From assembly GCA_016293005.1 (NCBI GenBank), contig JAEDFA010000060.1, positions 1 through 9,746 on the forward strand: a stretch of DNA of 9,746 bases, written 5' to 3'. The notes under the pieces were generated by a model. That model worked only from the letters and a program-made list of their open reading frames with translations, ran no database searches and had not been told where the DNA came from. A program made the translations under genes and the position numbers. This DNA is from Treponema sp. (lineage in GTDB: Bacteria > Spirochaetota > Spirochaetia > Treponematales > Treponemataceae). Shown piece by piece: positions 5,499 to 9,746 of the stretch. Position 1 is the first letter of the stretch. Every line of letters starts with the position of its first letter.

Positions 5499-7463
5499 TT
5501 ATTCGTCGATGAAAAGGTTTTCGATAATGGCAGAATATTTTTCTGCGATGCGATAACGAATCATTTCCTGTTTTGCAGAAAGTTCGTCTCCAACTTTGAA
5601 ACTGTCTGGAATGAGTGCAAATTTGAAGATTTTTTCGCAAGTTCTGAAACCGTTTTCGGCACTTATGAGCCTTGTAATTTCGGACTGGAAAAGTTCTGTT
5701 ATTTTTGGATTAGTAATAAGTTCTTTGTAGTCAGAATAGTCGATTTTATTATTTTGCGCAAATTCTTCTACATTGTCTTTTGATGGAACGATTAATGCGG
5801 CGATATATTTTTTGTCCTGACCTAAAAGCATTGAAGATTCGATAAAATCGCTTGCAAGAAGGGCAGATTCAACTACAAGCGGTTCGATATTTTCACCGCC
5901 TAAGAGAACAATTGTATCTTTTGCACGGCCTGTGATTTTTATTTCGTTGTTGTAACTTAACATTCCTAAGTCGCCTGTATTAAACCAGCCGTCTTTGTCG
6001 ATTGCTTTTTCTGTTAAATCCGGGCGTTTATAGTAGCCTTTCATAAGCTGGCTTCCGCGGCACAGAATAAGACCTTGTTTTCCAGGTGGAAGCGGTTCAT
6101 CACTTATGATAGTTCCGTGTTCTTCCTTGACGATTTTTACTTCCCATGTAGGGAAAATTGCACCGACACAACCAGGGCGTGGCGTTTTGTAATACCTGAA
6201 CGAAATTACCGGAGCCGTTTCTGAAAGTCCGTAGCCTTCAAGAAGATTTAAACCGACTGCGTGATAGAAATCTTCTGTTTCTTTTTGAAGTGAACCGCCG
6301 CCTGAAATTGCAATTTTTAAATTTCCACCGAATTTCTTTTGAATTTTACTGAATACTAAAAGATGACCAAGCCCTTTTATAGGAGCGGTGAAAATCAACG
6401 GTAAAATTCCCTGAAGGAAATCAAGAAAACGACAGCGTTTTTCATATTGAACGATGAGACCTAAAACTTTTTCTTTTGAATGAACATAAATTGTTCCAGC
6501 TTTTACAAAGAAATTGAACAGTTTTAAAGTGATTCCGCCTTTTTTGTTCATAAGTTTTTTAATTCCGCGTGCAACTTGTTCCCAAAGGCGAGGAACGCCG
6601 CACATCCAGTTCGGTTTGATGACTGCCATATCGGAAAGCATAATCTGCCCGATTGGTTTTGAGTATGCAAGTCCTTCTTCGAGGAAAATTGCGACATATT
6701 GAATGAACCTTTCAAAAACATGCCAGACAGGAAGAACTGTAAGCCACCATTGTCCGCGTTTTCCGGGAATAAAAGAGTGAATGCATCCAAGCTGGGAAAT
6801 ATAATTTTTGTGAGTGAGCATTACGCCTTTTGGAGTTCCTGTTGTGCCGGAAGTAAAAATCATCGTTGCAAGACTGTCTTCTTCGGTTAAAGACATTTCG
6901 TTTTGAATCTGATTTTTATTTTCTTCTGGATTTTCATTATAGATAGATTTTCCTTTTTGGAGTAAGTCTTCAAAAAATATTACTTGAAACGGAAGGTTTT
7001 CAAGAGATGAAGTATCGGATGGTTTGTCGAAAACGATTACGGTTTTTAGAGTTGTAACTTCTTCGATTTTTTCAGTGAGTTTTTCTACTTGCCGGGCATT
7101 TTCAAAAAATCCGAACTGACAGTCTGCAAAAGAACAGATAAAGCGGATTTCGTTTCCCATTGAATCGCAGCCGCGCGGAACATCACAGCAGCCGAGTGAT
7201 AAAATTGCAAGGTCTGTCCAAAGCCATTCTTTGCGGTTGTCGGAAATGAGTGCAATATGCTGATTTCTTGTTACTCCGATTGATTTTAAGGCACAGCACA
7301 GGCTTAAAACTTTTTCATAGACATCTTTATATGAATAATATTGGAACTTTCCAGATTTGTCTTTTTCTGCCTGGAGAAAAGTTTCCGGGCAGAGTTTTAC
7401 TTTTTCTGCAAATAAAAGCGGAATATTTTTTTGTGCGACGGCTTCAATCTTAAATTTTGACAT
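5499..7463 (-). CDS. Long-chain acyl-CoA synthetase (AMP-binding, FadD/FAA type)
   Basis: Activates fatty acids through an acyl-AMP intermediate to acyl-CoA, normally at the inner face of the membrane, for lipid synthesis or turnover. The 654 residues fit the long-chain group. Motifs in order: the ATP-phosphate loop FTSGTTGTPKGV at 203-214, the PxWHxFER-like segment around 245-252, YGLSETAP at 411-418, GWFNTGDLG at 492-500, and GRAKDTIVLLGGENIEP at 512-528. The small C-terminal domain ends with ELSAKQEMIRYRIAEKY at 627-643. There the usual Thr-x-Lys with the adenylation lysine is not cleanly matched: Lys631 sits two positions early and Glu appears in its place. AAAGAGGT lies 4 bases before the start codon, a good ribosome site. 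The gene converges on the repressor gene and is read away from a region with DnaA boxes. Substrate chain length cannot be read from the sequence. Confidence 0.93.
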   Translation of the reverse strand: MSKFKIEAVAQKNIPLLFAEKVKLCPETFLQAEKDKSGKFQYYSYKDVYEKVLSLCCALKSIGVTRNQHIALISDNRKEWLWTDLAILSLGCCDVPRGCDSMGNEIRFICSFADCQFGFFENARQVEKLTEKIEEVTTLKTVIVFDKPSDTSSLENLPFQVIFFEDLLQKGKSIYNENPEENKNQIQNEMSLTEEDSLATMIFTSGTTGTPKGVMLTHKNYISQLGCIHSFIPGKRGQWWLTVLPVWHVFERFIQYVAIFLEEGLAYSKPIGQIMLSDMAVIKPNWMCGVPRLWEQVARGIKKLMNKKGGITLKLFNFFVKAGTIYVHSKEKVLGLIVQYEKRCRFLDFLQGILPLIFTAPIKGLGHLLVFSKIQKKFGGNLKIAISGGGSLQKETEDFYHAVGLNLLEGYGLSETAPVISFRYYKTPRPGCVGAIFPTWEVKIVKEEHGTIISDEPLPPGKQGLILCRGSQLMKGYYKRPDLTEKAIDKDGWFNTGDLGMLSYNNEIKITGRAKDTIVLLGGENIEPLVVESALLASDFIESSMLLGQDKKYIAALIVPSKDNVEEFAQNNKIDYSDYKELITNPKITELFQSEITRLISAENGFRTCEKIFKFALIPDSFKVGDELSAKQEMIRYRIAEKYSAIIENLFIDE

Positions 7464-7494
7464 AAAAACCTCTTTTTTGTAGCATTTTGTTCAG

Positions 7495-7505
7495 TTCACA
7501 GTGAA
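7495..7505. repeat. Short perfect palindrome in the acyl-CoA synthetase leader
   Basis: TTCACAGTGAA is a perfect 11-bp palindrome centred on base 7500, about 32 bp upstream of the start codon. A single-base loop is impossible in RNA, so if it matters it is a DNA site for a dimeric protein. Chance occurrence is possible. Confidence 0.25.
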
Positions 7506-7547
7506 AAATTCGTCATTGTCGATTTTTTTCAGTGTTGATTTTTACAG

Positions 7548-7574
7548 ATTTACAACATTTGTCATTGTGTAAAT
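7548..7574. repeat. Inverted repeat ATTTACA/TGTAAAT at the acyl-CoA synthetase transcription start
   Basis: Seven-base arms (7548-7554 and 7568-7574) flank a 13-bp spacer just downstream of the predicted - strand start site near 7578. TGTAAAT occurs again at 7607-7613 over the -35 box. The placement would suit a repressor such as a fatty-acid-responsive regulator, but no regulator is identified. Confidence 0.3.
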
Positions 7575-7584
7575 TCTTTTATTA

Positions 7585-7612
7585 ATTATAACATAGATTA
7601 TTATTTTGTAAA
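7585..7612 (-). promoter_or_regulatory. Promoter of the acyl-CoA synthetase gene
   Basis: Read on the - strand, TTTACA (7607-7612), a 16-bp spacer and a perfect TATAAT (7585-7590). The leader to the start codon would be about 115 bases. Confidence 0.55.
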
Positions 7613-7658
7613 TTAAAGGATTAAGCTGGACAAAAAGTGCGCATAATGTTAAGAAAAA

Positions 7659-7678
7659 TGTGAATAAATTGTGGATAA
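7659..7678 (-). promoter_or_regulatory. Tandem DnaA box pair (left)
   Basis: On the - strand TTATTCACA (7659-7667) and TTATCCACA (7670-7678) stand in the same orientation, 11 bp from start to start, which is about one helical turn and favourable for cooperative binding. They also lie about 50 bp upstream of the acyl-CoA synthetase promoter. Confidence 0.6.
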
Positions 7679-7847
7679 CTTTGTGTCAATAGGTTTTTTA
7701 TAAAAAATTTAGTTTTTTTTCAATATATTTTATTTTAGAATGTATGAAATTTTGTACAGTTTAAAATGTAACTCCTTATAATATAAAGAATTATAATTGA
7801 GTTTTCTTTGTTTTTTCTTATTTCTTTATATTATAGGAATTTAGGTT

Positions 7848-7881
7848 TTATTCACAAACATTCAGAAAGGATTGTGGATAA
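7848..7881. promoter_or_regulatory. DnaA box pair (right)
   Basis: TTATTCACA at 7848-7856 is on the + strand and TTATCCACA at 7873-7881 on the - strand, so the two face each other. TGTGAAAAA at 7894-7902 has one mismatch to a further box, and TGTTGATAG at 7884-7892 is a weaker match. Confidence 0.6.
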
Positions 7882-7935
7882 CTTGTTGATAGTTGTGAAA
7901 AATGTGTTCAGAATTTGGGGGTTATCTTTAAAATT

Positions 7936-7963
7936 TAGGATTGTTTTTACAGTTTTTATCCTA
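7936..7963 (-). terminator. Weak terminator candidate after the STAS gene
   Basis: TAGGAT (7936-7941) and ATCCTA (7958-7963) form a 6-bp stem with a 16-base loop overlapping the STAS stop codon. On the - strand it is followed by AAATTTTAAAG, a poor U tract. Plausible by position only. Confidence 0.3.
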
Positions 7964-8507
7964 GAGAAACAAATCCTTTTTCGTTTATGGAGATAATTGA
8001 CTTGCATTCTGAACAGCGGAAACGACCTGGTTTTACGGCTTTTAAATGTTTTGAACATGTCGGGCAGGCAAAGATTTTTGGAAAAACAGACTGTTCTTCT
8101 TGTGTGTGTTTTTTGAAATTTGAAATTGCCTGTTCTAAAGAATTTTCGATGAAGAAAAATTGGGCAAAACCTAAAAGCTGAAAAACTTCGTAAACTTTAG
8201 GCTGGATTTTTAAAAGAACGATTCCGCCGCCTTTTGTTCGAAGAAGTTTTAGAAAAGTCGTGAATGAACCGATTCCTGTGGATGAAATGTAACTTAAATC
8301 TTCGCATAAAAAGATGAGGTTTATAAAGCCTGAATCGACGATTTTTGAAATCTGGTTTTGGAAAAAATTTGAATTGTATGTGTTTATGTTTCCGTTTAGG
8401 GTGATTAAAATTGTGTTTGGTACTTCTGTAATCTTTTGAAGTGAAAGTTTAAGGTTGTCATCAGTTTGTGAATCAAAATCTGGAATTATTAAATTATTGC
8501 CACTCAT
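7956..8507 (-). CDS. STAS-domain protein (anti-sigma-factor antagonist type) with C-terminal zinc ribbon
   Basis: Residues about 20-132 form a STAS domain of the SpoIIAA/RsbV kind. Its signature loop is DLSYISSTGIGSF at 70-82, where Ser76 aligns with the serine phosphorylated by anti-sigma kinases, followed by the GGGIVLLKIQPKVYEVFQLLGF helix-strand at 93-114. Unlike classical antagonists of about 110 residues, the protein continues to 183. The tail holds CPTC (148-151) and CSEC (165-168), a CxxC-x13-CxxC zinc ribbon that may bind nucleic acid or a protein partner. The likely role is partner switching: binding an anti-sigma factor or phosphatase-controlled partner when unphosphorylated. No anti-sigma kinase or sigma factor is nearby, so the partner is unknown. 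There is no Shine-Dalgarno site, and the promoter lies so close that the mRNA is probably leaderless. The HAD gene is divergent, 185 bp away. Confidence 0.85.
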   Translation of the reverse strand: MSGNNLIIPDFDSQTDDNLKLSLQKITEVPNTILITLNGNINTYNSNFFQNQISKIVDSGFINLIFLCEDLSYISSTGIGSFTTFLKLLRTKGGGIVLLKIQPKVYEVFQLLGFAQFFFIENSLEQAISNFKKHTQEEQSVFPKIFACPTCSKHLKAVKPGRFRCSECKSIISINEKGFVSLG

Positions 8508-8515
8508 AATTAAAA

Positions 8516-8544
8516 ATTATAACAATTGAAAAGTTGTTCGTCAA
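8516..8544 (-). promoter_or_regulatory. Promoter of the STAS gene, giving a leaderless transcript
   Basis: On the - strand, TTGACG (8539-8544), a spacer of exactly 17 bp and a perfect TATAAT (8516-8521). Only eight bases separate the -10 box from the ATG at 8507, so transcription should begin at or within a few bases of the start codon. AACAA (8521-8525) and TTGTT (8534-8538) make a small inverted repeat within the spacer, a possible operator. Confidence 0.65.
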
Positions 8545-8584
8545 TTTTTATTCTGAATTAGAAGTTTTTATCAATTTTTTTTAA

Positions 8585-8605
8585 AATCAAACTTTTTTTT
8601 TGATT
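8585..8605. repeat. Small hairpin with T-tract loop in the divergent intergenic region
   Basis: AATCAAA (8585-8591) and TTTGATT (8599-8605) form a 7-bp inverted repeat around a 7-base loop, between the divergent STAS and HAD promoters. Runs of T nearby suggest bent DNA. No function is assigned. Confidence 0.25.
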
Positions 8606-8665
8606 GGAATCTGTAATAGCATCATTTTTTAGAGATTTTTCTGTCTTTTTTCAGATTTTGTTATC

Positions 8666-8674
8666 TGTTATAAT
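8666..8674 (+). promoter_or_regulatory. Extended -10 promoter of the HAD nucleotidase gene
   Basis: TGT followed by a perfect TATAAT (8669-8674) is an extended -10 element; the -35 position holds only a run of T. Transcription should begin near 8681, leaving a leader of about a dozen bases that contains the AGGAAA ribosome site at 8682-8687. Confidence 0.5.
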
Positions 8675-8692
8675 ATAAAATAGGAAATTTGT

Positions 8693-9298
8693 ATGAAAAA
8701 ATTTAATATTTATGTAGATTTTGATGATTGCCTTTGTGAAACAGCGCGCTATTTTTCTCGATTGGTTGCGGAACTTTACGGTTTGGATGTTTCTTATGAA
8801 AAAATCAAATATTTTAATCTGCAAAAATCTTTTTCGTTGTCTGATGAAAAATTTGAAAATATGATGATTAAAGCGCATGAACCTGAAGAACTTTTGTCTT
8901 ATGAAGAAACACCGGGCGCTGTAGAAACTATAAATGAATGGATAAATGAAGGTCATAATGTAAAAATTATAACAGGTCGTCCTTCAAGTGCTTTTGACGC
9001 TTCTAGAAAGTGGCTTAATCAGCATGGCCTTGAACGCACGGAATTGTTCTGTCTTAATAAATACGGTCGCAGTAATTTTATAAAAGGCAGTAAATTCACT
9101 TTGGAACTTGAAAATTATTATAAAATGCCTTTTGATTTTGCTGTTGAAGATTCTCCTGCGGCATTTAAATTTTTTGAACATCTTGAAAATCTGAAAGTGC
9201 TTGTTTTTGACCGCCCATGGAATCAGGACGTTGAACTTCAAGGGGAAAAATTTAAACGCTGTTTTAACTGGAATATGATAAAGGATAGCGTCAGGTGA
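8693..9298 (+). CDS. HAD-superfamily 5'(3')-deoxyribonucleotidase-like protein (NT5C type)
   Basis: Probably a cytosolic phosphatase of nucleoside monophosphates, as the NT5C family dephosphorylates deoxyribonucleotides. Family features in 201 residues: motif I VDFDDC at 8-13 with nucleophile Asp9 and acid-base Asp11, motif II ITGRPS at 93-98 (Thr94), and motif IV FAVEDSPAA at 149-157 with metal-binding Glu152 and Asp153. A late FDRPWN at 172-177 is typical of NT5C proteins. A helical cap lies between motifs I and II (about 15-75). AGGAAA about 6 bases ahead of the ATG is a good ribosome site. It is transcribed alone from its own extended -10 promoter and is divergent from the STAS gene. Substrate could differ from deoxynucleotides, since many bacterial members are untested; the HAD fold and catalytic residues are secure. 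Confidence 0.85.
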   Translation: MKKFNIYVDFDDCLCETARYFSRLVAELYGLDVSYEKIKYFNLQKSFSLSDEKFENMMIKAHEPEELLSYEETPGAVETINEWINEGHNVKIITGRPSSAFDASRKWLNQHGLERTELFCLNKYGRSNFIKGSKFTLELENYYKMPFDFAVEDSPAAFKFFEHLENLKVLVFDRPWNQDVELQGEKFKRCFNWNMIKDSVR

Positions 9299-9325
9299 TT
9301 TTAAAATTGAAAAAGAATTTTAAAA
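9299..9325. repeat. Perfect AT-only inverted repeat after the HAD gene
   Basis: TTTTAAAATT (9299-9308) and AATTTTAAAA (9316-9325) are perfect 10-bp arms around a 7-base loop, beginning directly after the HAD stop codon. It could slow or end transcription, but it has no G-C pairs and no T tail on the + strand, so it is not called a terminator. Confidence 0.35.
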
Positions 9326-9340
9326 AAATTGATGAAAATG

Positions 9341-9349
9341 TGTTATAAT
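9341..9349 (+). promoter_or_regulatory. Extended -10 promoter of the AAA-ATPase-like gene
   Basis: TGT plus TATAAT (9344-9349) repeats the element upstream of the HAD gene; the 12 bases TGTTATAATATA are identical in both. No convincing -35 box is seen. The leader would be about 70 bases, with AGAGGA at 9415-9420 as ribosome site. Confidence 0.45.
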
Positions 9350-9424
9350 ATAGAAAGGTTGTTTGTTCTAAGTCTGAATATCGTTTTAATTTAATATTTA
9401 AATACTTTTTATACAGAGGAAAAT

Positions 9425-9746
9425 ATGGGAATTTATCTAAATCCGAACAGCGCAAATTTTGAAGAAACGCTTAAGCGGCCGATTTTTGTGGACAAGACGA
9501 TGATTTTAAAGACTCTCAATCGGTTTATAGATGAGCAGAACAAGTACATTTGTGTAAGCCGTCCACGCCGCTTTGGTAAGACTATTGCAACGGATATTAT
9601 CAGTTCATACTATTCAAAAGGCTGCAATTCCAGGGAGATTTTTTCTAAGCTGAAGTTTGGGCAGGACGAGGATTTTGAATCTAAACTGAACAAATTCAAC
9701 TTTATAAAAATTGACCTTAACTCGGAATACAGAAATTCTGACGACA
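9425..9746 (+). CDS. AAA-ATPase-like protein (AAA-ATPase_like/PD-(D/E)XK family), 3' end outside window
   Basis: Only the first 107 residues are visible. They begin MGIYLNPNSANFEETLKR, continue with FVDKTMILKTLNRFID, and reach a degenerate Walker A motif SRPRRFGKT at 45-53 (Lys52, Thr53). This series is characteristic of the AAA-ATPase_like family, whose full members usually run past 500 residues and end in a PD-(D/E)XK nuclease-like domain (DUF1703). Their function is unknown; they are numerous and variable in Treponema and Bacteroidetes genomes. The ATG at 9425 follows a good AGAGGA site and the frame is open to the window edge. Codon use differs from the neighbours: 7 of 11 lysines use AAG here against 2 of 18 in the HAD gene, and CGG, CTG and GAC are also used, which suggests a different history such as recent transfer. 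Whether the missing part carries the nuclease domain cannot be seen. Confidence 0.82.
   Translation, partial: MGIYLNPNSANFEETLKRPIFVDKTMILKTLNRFIDEQNKYICVSRPRRFGKTIATDIISSYYSKGCNSREIFSKLKFGQDEDFESKLNKFNFIKIDLNSEYRNSDD

Larger units (their letters stand above)
7659..7881. other. Origin-like cluster of DnaA boxes flanking an AT-rich tract
   Basis: Four exact matches to TTATNCACA lie in 223 bp: a left pair at 7659-7678 and a right pair at 7848-7881. Between them about 170 bp is almost entirely A and T, as expected of a DNA unwinding element. Such a density of exact boxes is far above chance in this composition (well under one expected). The arrangement is that of a bacterial oriC or a DnaA-titrating or DnaA-regulated locus. 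Against oriC, neither dnaA nor dnaN is in the window and the flanking genes (acyl-CoA synthetase, STAS protein) are not typical origin neighbours. Confidence 0.5.
7464..7955. other. Gene-free, AT-rich intergenic region of about 490 bp
   Basis: No credible gene is present: the short open frames here lack ribosome sites and recognisable sequence. The left third carries the - strand promoter and leader of the acyl-CoA synthetase gene, with two inverted repeats. The centre and right hold two clusters of DnaA boxes on either side of an extremely AT-rich tract. The right end may hold a weak terminator for the STAS gene. Confidence 0.7.

Noticed and set aside
5421..5783. Open frame of 120 codons on the + strand over the end of the acyl-CoA synthetase gene
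   Set aside because: It is antisense to a clear conserved coding sequence, overlaps the repressor's end, and its product is Phe-rich without recognisable domains.
7752..7782. Rightward promoter-like pair TTGTAC and TATAAT inside the AT-rich tract
   Set aside because: Spacer of 19 bp is long, no gene follows on the + strand, and such matches are common in DNA this rich in A and T. A transcript at the putative origin cannot be excluded.
7808..7996. Open frame of 62 codons on the + strand in the intergenic region
   Set aside because: No ribosome site, low-complexity hydrophobic and basic composition, overlaps the DnaA boxes and runs antisense into the STAS gene. Treated as chance.
1..9746. CRISPR arrays, tRNA or rRNA genes, insertion sequences, integrases or long direct repeats
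   Set aside because: I looked for regularly spaced repeats, cloverleaf-like sequences, transposase motifs and terminal repeats and saw none in the window.

Overview
The window looks like an ordinary stretch of an AT-rich chromosome, most likely a host-associated spirochaete of the Treponema type. This rests on gene content and style only: codons strongly favour A and T, Shine-Dalgarno sites are often weak or absent, and there is an AAA-ATPase-like gene of a family that is expanded in Treponema and Bacteroidetes. No rRNA or other phylogenetic marker is present, so the assignment is tentative.

Left block (1-3875, all + strand). The window opens inside a regulator whose reading frame runs off the left edge. 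It appears to join a degenerate histidine-kinase ATPase fold, a receiver domain without its phospho-acceptor, and a LuxR-type DNA-binding domain. Next come aroC (chorismate synthase) and a membrane-anchored D-Ala-D-Ala carboxypeptidase, 7 bp apart and probably co-transcribed.

Sulfur block (3917-5476, + strand). cysK (cysteine synthase) is followed by an Rrf2-family repressor that resembles CymR rather than IscR: it has no Fe-S cysteines. A good sigma-70 promoter precedes cysK. It is flanked by two operator-like palindromes whose arms are exact reverse complements of each other. An intrinsic terminator-like hairpin lies between cysK and the repressor gene. The repressor ends in Asn-Tyr-Cys-Ile, which recalls the Ile-ended tails that dock in the CysK active site. 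The block reads as a compact, self-contained cysteine-sensing circuit.

Middle block (5499-7955). A long-chain acyl-CoA synthetase gene lies on the - strand, convergent with the repressor. Behind it is a gene-free stretch of about 490 bp holding four exact TTATNCACA DnaA boxes in two clusters, separated by about 170 bp of extremely AT-rich DNA. This has the layout of a replication origin or another DnaA-controlled site, although dnaA and dnaN are not in the window.

Right block (7956-9746). A - strand gene encodes a STAS (anti-anti-sigma type) domain fused to a four-cysteine zinc ribbon; its promoter suggests a leaderless mRNA. Divergent from it is an NT5C-like HAD nucleotidase. The window ends inside an AAA-ATPase-like gene whose lysine codons differ clearly from its neighbours'.
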